This document shows positions 44,463 through 53,966 of a stretch of 64,000 nucleotides of DNA, in pieces. The notes beneath the pieces were generated by a model. That model worked only from the letters and a program-made list of their open reading frames with translations. It had not been told where the DNA came from and did not search any database. Numbering within the stretch: the stretch's first letter is position 1; every line of letters starts with the position of its first letter. A program made the position numbers and the translations under genes. Source of the DNA: Egibacteraceae bacterium (GTDB lineage: Bacteria; Actinomycetota; Nitriliruptoria; Euzebyales; Egibacteraceae); the NCBI GenBank assembly GCA_030446745.1, contig JAUJMS010000001.1, forward strand, positions 163,107 through 227,106. Reading direction: 5' to 3'.

Positions 44463-45158
44463 GTGAGGATCACGCGCCACGTCGACGACGCGGTGGCGAC
44501 GCTGACCATCGACGACGGAAAGGTCAACGCGTTCGACCGTGAGCTCTTCGGCGAGCTCGACGCCGCGATGGACGAGTGCGCCGACGACAACGCCGTGGTG
44601 GTCGCCGGGCGGCCGGGGATGTTCTCGGCCGGGTTGAACACCAAGCGCATGGCGGCACTCGACGATGCGGGGATGGCGGACCTGCTCGTCGCGTTCGGCC
44701 AGACGATGATGCGCGTGTGGCTGGAACCGCGACCGGTCGTCGCGGCGGTCACCGGCCACGCCGTGGCGGGCGGCACGATCCTGGCGATGGCCTGCGACCA
44801 CGCCGTCGCGGCCGCCGGCGAGTACGCGTGGGGGCTGACCGAGACGACCATCGGATTTCCGCTGCCGTCGTGGGTCATCGCGCTCGCCCGCGGCAACGTG
44901 CGCGCCGACCGCCTCGACGACCTGCTGCTGCCGGGGCGAACCGTCGGTCCCGACGCTGCCGTGGAGGCCGGCTTCGCCGACGTGGTCGCCGTGCCAGACG
45001 CCGTCGTGGCGACGGCGCAGGCGCGCGCCCGTGAGCTCGCGGCGCTGCCGCGGTCGGCCTACGCCGAGACCAAGCGCCGGCTGCGCGGCGACGCCGCCGC
45101 GGCGGCGCTTGCCGGCGTCGCCGGGGATGTCGCGACGCTGCTCGCCGCGCGGGCGTAG
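44463..45158 (+). CDS. enoyl-CoA hydratase/isomerase family protein
   Basis: A 231-residue crotonase-fold protein: VATLTIDDGKVNAFDRELFG, the first oxyanion loop AGRPGMFSAGLNTKRM, the second PVVAAVTGHAVAGGTILAMA, and TETTIGFPLPSW. The acidic residue pair used by hydratases is not clear, so an isomerase or other acyl-CoA reaction is possible. The GTG start at 44463 lies 31 bases after the PEBP gene. The next gene begins three bases after its stop. Confidence 0.88.
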   Translation: MRITRHVDDAVATLTIDDGKVNAFDRELFGELDAAMDECADDNAVVVAGRPGMFSAGLNTKRMAALDDAGMADLLVAFGQTMMRVWLEPRPVVAAVTGHAVAGGTILAMACDHAVAAAGEYAWGLTETTIGFPLPSWVIALARGNVRADRLDDLLLPGRTVGPDAAVEAGFADVVAVPDAVVATAQARARELAALPRSAYAETKRRLRGDAAAAALAGVAGDVATLLAARA

Positions 45159-45161
45159 CGC

Positions 45162-46040
45162 ATGCGCGTCGCCCTGGCCACCTGCGCCGCGCTGCCCGAC
45201 CTCGACGCCGACGACCTCCCGCTGCTCCACGCGTTGACCGCCCGCGGTGTGGCCGCGCGGCCGGTCGTGTGGGACGACCCCGACGTCGACTGGTCGCGCG
45301 AGGACGCGGTCGTCATCCGCTCGACCTGGGACTACGCGACCCAGCGCGACCACTTCGTCGCGTGGGCGCGCGAGGTGGCAGGCGCCGTGCCGCTGTTCAA
45401 CGGTGCCGACGTCGTCGCGGCGAACACCGACAAGACGTACCTGCGCGACCTCGCGGCGCAGGGGACGCCGACCGTGGAGACCCGCTGGCTCACGCGTGGG
45501 GACGCGGTCGACCTCGCCGCCGTGCTCGCCGACGCCGGCTGGACCGCCGCCGTCGTCAAGCCGACGGTCTCGGCGGGGGGGCGCGAGACGCTCCGCATCG
45601 GCACCGGCGACACCGTGGCCGGACAGGCGCTGGTCGACCGGCTGCTCGCAGCCGGCGACGCCATGGTCCAGCGCTACCTGCCCGGCGTCGAGCACGACGG
45701 CGAGCTGTCGATCGTGTTCGTCGGCGGCGTCGCCACCCATGCGGTGCGCAAACGCCCCGCTGCGGGCGACTTCCGCGTCCAGGAGCGCTTCGGCGGCAGC
45801 TGGACGGGCGCCGACGCGACCGCCGACGAGCTCGCCGTCGCGCGCGCCGCGCTCACCGCCTGCGCCGACGACGTCCTCTACGCGCGCGTCGACCTGCTGC
45901 CGGCACCGGACGGTCCGCGCGTCGTCGAGGTGGAGCTCGTCGAGCCGAGCCTGTACCTCACCGCGGTGCCGCACGCCGCCGGACGCCTGGCCGACGCGCT
46001 GCTCGCACGCCTCGGCCGCCCCGCGCGGGCGTCGGCGTGA
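45162..46040 (+). CDS. ATP-grasp domain protein
   Basis: A 292-residue protein with a RimK/GshB-like ATP-grasp fold. An N-terminal domain (LATCAALPDLDADDLPLL, SREDAVVIRSTWDYATQRDH) is followed by the phosphate-binding segment AAVVKPTVSAGGRETLRIG and the acidic metal-binding end RVDLLPAPDGPRVVEVELVE. It presumably ligates a carboxylate to an amine or thiol; the substrate is unknown. It overlaps the peptidase gene by four bases (GTGA). Confidence 0.85.
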   Translation: MRVALATCAALPDLDADDLPLLHALTARGVAARPVVWDDPDVDWSREDAVVIRSTWDYATQRDHFVAWAREVAGAVPLFNGADVVAANTDKTYLRDLAAQGTPTVETRWLTRGDAVDLAAVLADAGWTAAVVKPTVSAGGRETLRIGTGDTVAGQALVDRLLAAGDAMVQRYLPGVEHDGELSIVFVGGVATHAVRKRPAAGDFRVQERFGGSWTGADATADELAVARAALTACADDVLYARVDLLPAPDGPRVVEVELVEPSLYLTAVPHAAGRLADALLARLGRPARASA

Positions 46041-47827
46041 GCGCCGTCCCGGCGTGGCAGCGCCGCTACCGCGCCGCCCGGGTCTCGCTGCCGACGTGGG
46101 CGGAGGCGCGACCGGACCGCGTGGTGTACGCGACGAACGCGTCGGGCGTGTGGCAGGTGGTCTCGTGGGACCTGGCCGAGGACCGGCACGCGACAATCAC
46201 CGACAAGCCGACCGGGGTGCTGGCCGGCCGGGCGACCCCCGACGGGAACGGCGTCGTGTGGTTCGACGACGCCGCCGGCGACGAGGTGGGCACCTACGTC
46301 GTCGCGCCGTTCGTCGGCGGCGCGGCGAAGCCGCTCGTCCCCGAGGCCGGCAGCGGCTGGTCGGAGGGGCTGAGCTGGCGTGGCGCACGGCTGGCCGTGG
46401 GACTGTCCGACCGCGACGGCTTTCGCGTCGGCGTGCGCGACGACGAGGGGTACCGCAAGGTGTACGCCTCGGACCATCCGGCCGGCGTCGGTGGGCTCAG
46501 CCGTGACGGGCTGCTCCTGGCGGTGTCGCACACCGAGCACGGCGACACGATCCACCCGGCCCTGCGCGTCCTCGACGCGCGCACCGGCGAGGCGCTGGCC
46601 GAGCTGTGGGACGGCGCGGGCAACGGCGTGTCGCCCGCCGGGTGGTCGCCGGTCCCCGGAGACGGCCGCCTTGCGGTGCTCGCCGACCGCAGCGGCCGCA
46701 CCCGGCCGGAGGTGTGGACCCCCACGACCGGCGAGCGCGTCGCGCTGACGGTCGACCTGCCCGGCGAGGTGTCGGTCGCCGACTGGGCGCCGGACGGGAC
46801 GGCGCTGCTGCTCGCCCACGCCCACCTCGGGCGCGTCGAGCTGCACCGCTACGACCTCGCCGAGCACCGGATGGCGCCGGTCGCGCTGCCGGAGGGCACG
46901 CTGCGCGGCGCGCGCATCCGCGACGACGGCACGCTGTGGTACGCGTACACCTCCTCCGCCCACGCGCCGCAGGTGCGGCGGCGAACGCCCGACGGCCGCG
47001 ACGAGGCCCTGCTCGCACCCCCCGGCGAGCCGGCCCCCGATGGCATCGCGTACACGTCGCTGCACTACCCCAACGACGACGGAAACGAGGTCCACGCGTT
47101 CCTCGCGACGCCACCAGGCGACGCGCCCTTCCCGGTCGTCGTCGAGGTCCACGGCGGCCCCACCGCGCAAGTCACCGACAGCTTCGACCCGGAGGTCCAA
47201 GCGTGGGTCGACCACGGCTTCGCCGTCCTGCAGCCGAACTACCGCGGCTCCACCGGCTACGGCAAGGCATGGGAGGACGCGCTCATCGGCGACCCGGGGC
47301 GCCCCGAGCTCGTCGACGTGCTCGCCGGGCTGCGTCACCTCGTCGCTGAAGGCCTCGCCGACCCGGCACGCACGGTGCTGACGGGATCGTCGTGGGGCGG
47401 CTACCTCACGTTGCAGGGCATCGGCACCCAACCCGACGCGTGGGCCGCGGCCGTCGCCGTCGTGCCGGTCGCCGACTACCCCACCGCGTACGCCGACGAA
47501 AGCCCGGGCTTGCAGGAGTTCGACCGGTCGCTGTTCGGCGGCACGCCCGACGACCTGCCGGACCTCTACCGGGAGCGCTCGCCGCTCACCCACGTCGACG
47601 CCGTGCGCGCCCCGGTGCTGATCATCACCGGGGCGAACGACACCCGCTGCCCCAAGCGCCAGGTCGACAACTACGTCGCCGCGCTCGCCGCGCGAGGCGC
47701 TCCGCACGCCTACGACGTGTTCGAGGCGGGGCACGGCTCGCTCGCCGTCGACGAGGCGATCCGCCAGCGTGCGCTCGCGCTCGACTTTGTCGCGCAGCAC
47801 CTCGGCACGCCTCCCGCACAGCGCTGA
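46037..47827 (+). CDS. S9-family prolyl oligopeptidase-type peptidase
   Basis: A 596-residue cytoplasmic serine peptidase. The N-terminal beta-propeller (about 1-340, with WSPVPGDGRLAVLADRSGRT and VADWAPDGTALLLA repeats) is followed by an alpha/beta-hydrolase domain. The triad is Ser about 451 (LTGSSWGGYLT), Asp about 534 (ITGANDTRC) and His about 565 (EAGHGSLA). It resembles acylaminoacyl peptidases. There is no signal peptide. Coupled translation with the ATP-grasp gene suggests that it may process the same peptide-like product, which is inference. Confidence 0.9.
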   Translation: MSAVPAWQRRYRAARVSLPTWAEARPDRVVYATNASGVWQVVSWDLAEDRHATITDKPTGVLAGRATPDGNGVVWFDDAAGDEVGTYVVAPFVGGAAKPLVPEAGSGWSEGLSWRGARLAVGLSDRDGFRVGVRDDEGYRKVYASDHPAGVGGLSRDGLLLAVSHTEHGDTIHPALRVLDARTGEALAELWDGAGNGVSPAGWSPVPGDGRLAVLADRSGRTRPEVWTPTTGERVALTVDLPGEVSVADWAPDGTALLLAHAHLGRVELHRYDLAEHRMAPVALPEGTLRGARIRDDGTLWYAYTSSAHAPQVRRRTPDGRDEALLAPPGEPAPDGIAYTSLHYPNDDGNEVHAFLATPPGDAPFPVVVEVHGGPTAQVTDSFDPEVQAWVDHGFAVLQPNYRGSTGYGKAWEDALIGDPGRPELVDVLAGLRHLVAEGLADPARTVLTGSSWGGYLTLQGIGTQPDAWAAAVAVVPVADYPTAYADESPGLQEFDRSLFGGTPDDLPDLYRERSPLTHVDAVRAPVLIITGANDTRCPKRQVDNYVAALAARGAPHAYDVFEAGHGSLAVDEAIRQRALALDFVAQHLGTPPAQR

Positions 47828-47941
47828 CACCGGCTTCGTCGCGCGCTGGGTCGGCCTCCTGTGCGGCGCTCGCGACCGCACGGTCGCGCTACGGTTGCTC
47901 CCCCAGGCGGCGCAGGCACGACGGGAGCACGGACGACGGCC

Positions 47942-50377
47942 ATGGCGGGCGGCACAGCACCGGACGACCGTCGCGTCCTCGATGCGATGGCCGACGCGGT
48001 CGTGGCGGTTGGTGCCGACGACGTGGTGCGCTACGCGAACCGGGCGGCGGAGCGCATCCTGGGATGGCCATCGTCCGAGCTCGCCGGCCGGCGGTTCACC
48101 GAGCTGCTCGCACCAGGAGTGGCCGCGATGCTCGCCGGGGGCTTCGCCACCTACGTGCGCGAACACGCCACCGCCGTCGTCGACGGCATCCTGCGCCTGA
48201 CCGTCACCCGCAGCACCGGCAGCACCGTCGACGTCGAGGCGGTCGTGTCGACATCGACGGGCGACGACGACGACTGGGTCGCAGTCGTCAGCATGCGCGA
48301 CCCGGGGCGGGTGGGACCGGAGCGCGAGGTCGCCTTCCCGCTGCTCGTGCGCGCCAGCGCGCTGCTGTCGTCGATGCCCGACTACGACGCGACGCTGCGG
48401 GCGGTCGGTGACCTCGTCGTTCCGGCGCTCGCCGACTGGTGCGCCGTCGACGTGGTCGGCCCCGACCGCGCGATCCGGCGAGTCGTCCTCGCGCACGCCG
48501 ACCCCGCGAAGGCGACAGCTGCCGCACAACTGCGCGATCGCCTGCCCCCCGCCGACAGCGACCACCCGCTCGGGGCCGTCCTGAGCACGGGCGAGCCGAT
48601 GTTGCTGCCCGAGATCCCCGACGAGGTGCTCGTCGCCGCAGCCGAGGACGACGAACATCTGCGGCTGCTGCGCACGCTCGGCTTCTCCTCGGCGATGGTC
48701 GTACCGCTGCGCGCGCGGGGACGCACCCTCGGCGCGATGACACTGGTCGCCGCGGAGTCCGGCCGGCGGTACAACCGCGCGGACCTCGCGCTGGTCGACG
48801 ACCTGGCCGGCCGGGTGGCGCTCGCCGTCGACAACGCGCGGCTGTACCGCGATGTGCAGGCGGCCGAGCAACGGTTCCGCCACCTCGTCGACAGCCTCGA
48901 CGCGATCGTGTGGGAAGCCGACCCCGCGACCCTGCGCACGATCTACGTCAGCCACCGCGCCGAGGAGATCCTCGGCTACCCGGTGCAGCGCTGGCTGGAC
49001 GAACCCGACTTCTTCTGGCAGTCGGTGCTGCATCCCGACGACCGAGACCACGTTCTCGACTACTGCCGGACGCGCCTGCGCGAGCGCCTTCCCATCGACG
49101 TCGAGTACCGCGCGCTGGCGGCCGACGGGCGTACCGTGTGGCTGCGCGACATCTCGGATTTCACCGTGGGGGCCGACGGCGAGGCGCACCGCACCAGCGG
49201 ACTGATGATCGACGTCACCGACCGCAAGGGGATCGAGAACGAGCTGCGCTACCAGCGGGCGCTGCTCGAGACGCAGAACGAGCACGCCGTCGACGGGGTG
49301 CTCGTCGTCTCGCCGACGGGCGAGATGACGTCGTTCAACCAGCGCTTCATCGACCTGTGGCCCATCCCCGACCACGTCGTCGCGAGCCGGTCCGACGCGG
49401 CGGCACTGCAGTCGGTCCTCGACAAGCTCGTCGACCCGGATGCGTTCCTCACCCGGGTCGAGGAGCTGTACACCGCACAGATGGCGGGACGCGACGAGCT
49501 GCATCTGCTCGACGGCCGGGTCTTCGACCGCTACGGCACACCGCTGCGCGGACCCGACGGAGCGTTCTACGGCTACGCCTGGTACGTCCGTGACATCACC
49601 GAGCAGAAGCAGTTCCAACAGCAGCTCGCCGAAAGTGGCGAGCGCTTCGCGCGGCTCGCGCGCACGCTGCAGCAGAGCCTGCTCCCACCCAACCTGCCGG
49701 AGATGCCCGGCGTCGAGGTGGCGGCGCGCTACCTGCCGGCCGGCCGCGGCATGGACGTCGGCGGCGACTTCTATGACCTGTTCCGCACCGGGGCACGCAC
49801 GTGGGGCATCGTGATGGGCGACGTGTGCGGCAAAGGCGCCGAGGCGGCGACGGTGACGGCGCTCGCCCGCTACACCGTGCGCGCCGCCGCGATGCAGACC
49901 CGCAAGCCACGCGAGATCCTCGCCACGCTCAACGAGGCGATCATCCGGCAGCGCTCCGGCGACGAGCGATTCGTCACGGCGGTCTACGCGAGCGTGCGGC
50001 GGGGGCCGGACGGCGCCCGGTTGCGCATCGCCTGTGGCGGCCACCCGTTGCCGCTGGTGCTGCGCGAGAGCGGCCGCGTGATGACGGTCGGCCGGACGGG
50101 GACGCTGCTGGGACTGTTCCGCGACATCGAGGTCAAAGACGCCTCGGTGCACCTGCGCCACGGCGACGCGCTGGTGCTGTTCACCGACGGGGTGATCGAG
50201 GCCCGCGACGAGGAGGGGGAGCTGTTCGACGAGCAGCGCCTGCGCGACCTGCTCGCCGACTGTGCCGGACTCGACGCCGCCGAGATCGCCAAGCGTGTAG
50301 AGGAGGCGGTGCTCGGCTACTCGGCTGGGGAACCGGCCGACGACACCGCCGTGCTCGTCCTGCGCGTCACCGACTGA
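47942..50377 (+). CDS. PAS-GAF-PAS-PAS-PP2C (SpoIIE-type) phosphatase
   Basis: An 811-residue soluble signalling protein. PAS1 is about 15-120 (ADAVVAVGADDVVRYANRAA), GAF about 135-300, PAS2 about 305-430 (DAIVWEADPATLRTIYVSHR), PAS3 about 435-560 and the SpoIIE/PP2C phosphatase 590-811 (MDVGGDFYDLFRTG, VCGKGAEAATVTALARYTVR, LFTDGVIEARDEEG). Metal-binding Asp residues are present. Such proteins dephosphorylate STAS anti-sigma-factor antagonists in partner-switch stress control. No STAS or kinase partner is adjacent. Confidence 0.92.
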   Translation: MAGGTAPDDRRVLDAMADAVVAVGADDVVRYANRAAERILGWPSSELAGRRFTELLAPGVAAMLAGGFATYVREHATAVVDGILRLTVTRSTGSTVDVEAVVSTSTGDDDDWVAVVSMRDPGRVGPEREVAFPLLVRASALLSSMPDYDATLRAVGDLVVPALADWCAVDVVGPDRAIRRVVLAHADPAKATAAAQLRDRLPPADSDHPLGAVLSTGEPMLLPEIPDEVLVAAAEDDEHLRLLRTLGFSSAMVVPLRARGRTLGAMTLVAAESGRRYNRADLALVDDLAGRVALAVDNARLYRDVQAAEQRFRHLVDSLDAIVWEADPATLRTIYVSHRAEEILGYPVQRWLDEPDFFWQSVLHPDDRDHVLDYCRTRLRERLPIDVEYRALAADGRTVWLRDISDFTVGADGEAHRTSGLMIDVTDRKGIENELRYQRALLETQNEHAVDGVLVVSPTGEMTSFNQRFIDLWPIPDHVVASRSDAAALQSVLDKLVDPDAFLTRVEELYTAQMAGRDELHLLDGRVFDRYGTPLRGPDGAFYGYAWYVRDITEQKQFQQQLAESGERFARLARTLQQSLLPPNLPEMPGVEVAARYLPAGRGMDVGGDFYDLFRTGARTWGIVMGDVCGKGAEAATVTALARYTVRAAAMQTRKPREILATLNEAIIRQRSGDERFVTAVYASVRRGPDGARLRIACGGHPLPLVLRESGRVMTVGRTGTLLGLFRDIEVKDASVHLRHGDALVLFTDGVIEARDEEGELFDEQRLRDLLADCAGLDAAEIAKRVEEAVLGYSAGEPADDTAVLVLRVTD

Positions 50378-50384
50378 GCAGTCG

Positions 50385-50795
50385 TCAACCCTCGAACGGC
50401 GCGTCGAGCACCGCGTCGAACCAGCGGCGCAGCGCGTCGAGGCCGTCGGTCACGGGGTCCACGACCGTGCCGACGTCGCGCAGCCTGCCGGCGGGGCGGT
50501 CCGACACGACGAGCACGGGGCCCGCGTGCCCGGCGGCCAGCATCGCGAAGTCGCCGTCACCGGACGCCAGCACCAGCGGTTGCCCACCGGGCCGGTACGC
50601 CGCGACGAGGACGAGGTCCGCGGCCTGCCAGCCCTCGACGCTGTTGACCGTCGCCGCACGCGGCCAGACGATGCCGGCCAGCGCCCGCGCGCTTCCCGCA
50701 ACGACGACGTCGACCTCGCCGGACGGCAGCGTCCGCAGCAACGCCCGCACGCGCGCGGCGGACAGGTTGTCCGCGTCGACGAGGACCTGGATCAC
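50385..50795 (-). CDS. NYN/PIN-like domain protein
   Basis: A 136-residue protein with the NYN-type RNase fold: VDADNLSAARVRALLRTL with the first acidic pair, and LVLASGDGDFAMLAAGHAGP with the second cluster. It is likely a small metal-dependent ribonuclease; the target is unknown. Its GTG at 50795 lies nine bases downstream of the DUF368 gene stop, so the pair is probably one transcript. No antitoxin-like gene is adjacent. Confidence 0.75.
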   Translation of the reverse strand: MIQVLVDADNLSAARVRALLRTLPSGEVDVVVAGSARALAGIVWPRAATVNSVEGWQAADLVLVAAYRPGGQPLVLASGDGDFAMLAAGHAGPVLVVSDRPAGRLRDVGTVVDPVTDGLDALRRWFDAVLDAPFEG

Positions 50796-50804
50796 GGCTG
50801 CGGA

Positions 50805-51734
50805 TCAGTCGTGCAGCGGCAGATCCTCACGGCCCACCCGCGCACCGGCACGCGTCAACGCCGTGACCGCCGCGGCGGCGACCAGCGCCAACGCCACCGC
50901 GACCGCGAGCGCGCCGAGCGACGGCGGCGGGAGCAGCCCGCGGTCGGCGTCCTGCCACGGCCACAGTGCGCGCAGCGACCCGGCCATCAGGCCCACCAGG
51001 GCGGCCATCGTGAGCGAATGGTGGCGCGCCAACAGGTGCTCGAGCAGGCGCGAGAACGCGCCGAGCCCGAGTACGCAACCGGCGACGAACGTCGCGACGT
51101 ACGGCAGGTCGCGCGCGCTGAGCGCGGCCAGCGTCGGCTCGTAGACCCCCAGCACGAGCAGCAGGAACGCCCCGCTCACGCCCGGCAGGATCATCGCGCA
51201 GATGGCCACCGCCCCGGCGGTGAACACCTGCGGCAACGACGGCGCCACGCCGCTGCGTGGCGGCAGGCCGACGAGGACGAACGCCGCAACCGCGGCGACC
51301 GCGACGCACACCAGCGCGGTCGCGTCGCGCCGCTCGACCCGCCGCCACGGCACGGCGAGCGAGCCCGCGATGAGTCCGAAGAACACCGCGAGCATCTGCA
51401 CCGGGTAGGCCTCGAGCAGACCAGGGATGACGGCCGCGCCGATCACAAACGCGGTGACGATCCCGACGCCCAGCGGCACGACGAGCGCCCAGTCGACCTC
51501 GCCCAGGCGGCGTCGCGCGCCCGGCAGGTCGCCGCGCACGGCGCTGACCGGTGCCGACGCCGCCGCGCGGATCGAGGTGACCAGCCGTTCGTAGATGCCG
51601 ACGATGAGCGCGACCGTTCCGCCGCTCACGCCGGGGATGACGTCCGCGGTGCCCATGAGCAGCCCCTGGGCAAACGTCGTTCCGGCGGCGGCGGGCCTGC
51701 CGGTCCGGCGGCGCGCGGGGCGGGTGGTCGTCAT
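50805..51734 (-). CDS. DUF368 family membrane protein (candidate undecaprenyl-phosphate translocase)
   Basis: A 309-residue integral membrane protein with eight or so hydrophobic segments and the paired signature GTADVIPGVSGGTVALIVGI near residue 30 and AICAMILPGVSGAFLLLVLG near 190. DUF368 (PopT) proteins are reported to return undecaprenyl phosphate across the membrane, feeding cell-wall synthesis; function here is by family. The ATG at 51734 lacks a clear Shine-Dalgarno. Confidence 0.88.
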   Translation of the reverse strand: MTTTRPARRRTGRPAAAGTTFAQGLLMGTADVIPGVSGGTVALIVGIYERLVTSIRAAASAPVSAVRGDLPGARRRLGEVDWALVVPLGVGIVTAFVIGAAVIPGLLEAYPVQMLAVFFGLIAGSLAVPWRRVERRDATALVCVAVAAVAAFVLVGLPPRSGVAPSLPQVFTAGAVAICAMILPGVSGAFLLLVLGVYEPTLAALSARDLPYVATFVAGCVLGLGAFSRLLEHLLARHHSLTMAALVGLMAGSLRALWPWQDADRGLLPPPSLGALAVAVALALVAAAAVTALTRAGARVGREDLPLHD

Positions 51735-51839
51735 GGTGGTCGAGGGTAGGTCACGCCCGGCGTGCAGCGGTACTCGGCTGCCGGCGGCGGCTTTCCACCG
51801 GGCCGGGCGGACATCCGGCCGGCTGTCGCACCCGCCCGT

Positions 51840-51845
51840 TACGCT
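51840..51845 (+). promoter_or_regulatory. candidate -10 hexamer (TACGCT) of the RecB-like nuclease gene, leaderless
   Basis: TACGCT, seven bases, then ATG 51853; no Shine-Dalgarno. It is divergent from DUF368. Confidence 0.45.
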
Positions 51846-51852
51846 GCCTGCC

Positions 51853-52782
51853 ATGACGAGCACCGCCGTCCCCGACGTCGCCGGCCCGGTCGGTGACGCC
51901 GGCGGCAGGCCGCCGCTGCGGCTGTCGTTCAGCCGCGTCGACAGCTACCGCTCGTGTCCCCTGCGCTTCCGTTTCGCCTACGTCGACAGGCTTCCGACCG
52001 TTCCCAGCCCGCACCTGTCGTGGGGCTCCTCGATCCACACCGCCCTCGAGGCGTGGTGGGACTGCAAGCTGCCCGAACCGCCCCCGGTGGAGGTGCTGCT
52101 CGACACCCTCTACGCCCGCTGGGACGACGAGGGCTTCGCCGGCATGCCGCGCGACGAGAAGATCCGCTGGTACCGCCACGCGCAGGACGTGTTGCGCCGC
52201 CACCACGCCCGCCACGCCGCCGCATATGTCCCTGCCGTCGCGACCGAGCAATGGTTCGAGTTCGACGTCGGGGACGACGTCACCGTCGTCGGCTCGATCG
52301 ACCACGTCGCACGCACGGGCAACGGTGGCTTCGGCATCGTCGACTGGAAGACCAACCGCCGGGCCAAGACGCGCCAGCAGGTCGCCGGCAGCCTGCAGCT
52401 GGCGATCTACACCCTGGCCGCGGCGCACCTGTGGGGCCGCGAGCCCGACTGGGTGGCGCTGGACTTCGTCGTCCCCGGGGTGCGCGTCACCGTCGACCGC
52501 GCCGACATCGACACCGACCACGCCCTGGCCGAGATCCACGCGGTCGCCGCGCTGGTCCGCGCCGAGGCGTTCGACCCGGCCCCGTCGGCGCTGTGCGGCT
52601 GGTGTGACTGGCGGGCGGTGTGCCCCGCGTTCGAGGGCGACGGCCCCGACGTCGCCGGGACCGCGGTCGTCGAGCTGCAGCGGCTGCGGCGGCGCCAGGA
52701 ACGCGACCGCCAGCGCATCGCCGAGCTCGAGCGGGTGGTGCGCGACCGCCTCGGCGTGGAGGCGGTCCTCGAGGTCGGCTGA
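51853..52782 (+). CDS. RecB/Cas4-like PD-(D/E)XK nuclease with Fe-S cysteines
   Basis: A 309-residue nuclease domain protein. LSFSRVDSYRSCPLRFRFAY carries the first cluster Cys. VVGSIDHVARTGNGGFGIVD followed by WKTNRRAK gives the catalytic D...D-x-K core, and QLAIYTLAAAHL is the QxxxY helix. The last three Cys are in CGWCDWRAVCP, an AddB/Cas4-like 4Fe-4S site. No Cas genes are nearby; this stand-alone form is common in actinobacteria, perhaps acting in DNA repair. It ends 12 bases before the rnpB 3' end. Confidence 0.9.
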   Translation: MTSTAVPDVAGPVGDAGGRPPLRLSFSRVDSYRSCPLRFRFAYVDRLPTVPSPHLSWGSSIHTALEAWWDCKLPEPPPVEVLLDTLYARWDDEGFAGMPRDEKIRWYRHAQDVLRRHHARHAAAYVPAVATEQWFEFDVGDDVTVVGSIDHVARTGNGGFGIVDWKTNRRAKTRQQVAGSLQLAIYTLAAAHLWGREPDWVALDFVVPGVRVTVDRADIDTDHALAEIHAVAALVRAEAFDPAPSALCGWCDWRAVCPAFEGDGPDVAGTAVVELQRLRRRQERDRQRIAELERVVRDRLGVEAVLEVG

Positions 52783-52794
52783 CCGGCGTCGGTG

Positions 52795-53196
<402 letters not shown>

Positions 53197-53234
53197 CCCA
53201 AGCGTACGCGAGCGGCCTCGCGGGCACCTTGGCG

Positions 53235-53966
53235 TCAGACGAGGACGAGGATGCGGCCGCACTGCTCGCAGCGGGCGAGACCCTCGGCGGAGTCGGCGCG
53301 GACGTCTTCCAGCTCGATCTGGGTCAGCTCGAGGCGGCAGCCGGCGCAGGTGCGGCCCTGCAGCTCGGCGACGCCGACGCCGTCCTTGCGTGCGCGCAGC
53401 TCCTCGTAGTACTCGAGCACCTCGCCGGGCAGCTCCTTGGCCACGGCGTCACGCTCGGCGGCGCGTTCCCGCAGCTCGGCGTCGATGTCCGTGGCGGCGT
53501 GGTCACGCGCCTCGGTCAACGCCGCGACGGCGCCGGTGAGCTCGCCGTGACGCTCTTTGAGCGTCGCGACGAGCGATTCGAGATCCTCGACCTGCTCCAT
53601 GATCTCGATCAACGCGTCCTCGAGGTCGCCTTTGCGCGCGCGCAGCGACGACAGCTCGGCGCGCAGCGCGTCGACCTCCTTCTCGGAGCGGATGAGCCCC
53701 GAGTACATCCGCCCCTCCTCGGACTTGCGGCGGGAGTCGACGGTGGCGATCTCCGCCTCGTGACGGCGCTGCTGGGTCGACAGCCGGTCGAGCCGGTCGC
53801 GTGCGGTGGCGTACTCGGACGTCACCCTCGCGAGGGTCTCGGCGTTGTCGTCGAGCGCCTTCTGCTCGGGCAGGTTCGCGCGCCGGTACCGCAGCTTGTG
53901 GATCGCGCTGTCGACACGCTGGAGGTCGAGCAGGCGGCGCTGCTGCGCCGGAGTGGCCGGGATCAC
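53235..53966 (-). CDS. C4-type zinc-ribbon coiled-coil protein
   Basis: A 243-residue protein. A long coiled coil (about 5-190, ETLARVTSEYATARDRLDRL, DALIEIMEQVEDLESLVATL) is followed by a zinc ribbon CAGCRLEL...ARCEQCGRI with two CxxC pairs. The family sits beside Nif3-like genes across bacteria; a nucleic-acid or scaffold role is suspected. The GTG at 53966 follows GGAAGGAG and overlaps the Nif3 stop by four bases. Confidence 0.88.
   Translation of the reverse strand: MIPATPAQQRRLLDLQRVDSAIHKLRYRRANLPEQKALDDNAETLARVTSEYATARDRLDRLSTQQRRHEAEIATVDSRRKSEEGRMYSGLIRSEKEVDALRAELSSLRARKGDLEDALIEIMEQVEDLESLVATLKERHGELTGAVAALTEARDHAATDIDAELRERAAERDAVAKELPGEVLEYYEELRARKDGVGVAELQGRTCAGCRLELTQIELEDVRADSAEGLARCEQCGRILVLV

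Noticed and set aside
45878-50161. A 1427-codon open frame on the minus strand across the peptidase and phosphatase genes
   Set aside because: It is the antisense of well-supported genes (S9 peptidase with an intact triad, PAS-GAF-PP2C). Its composition (runs of Arg, Gly, Ala, Val, Asp) is that of a GC-rich shadow frame with no domain.
50385-50795. NYN protein as a toxin of a toxin-antitoxin pair
   Set aside because: No antitoxin-like small gene is adjacent; the neighbour is a DUF368 membrane protein.
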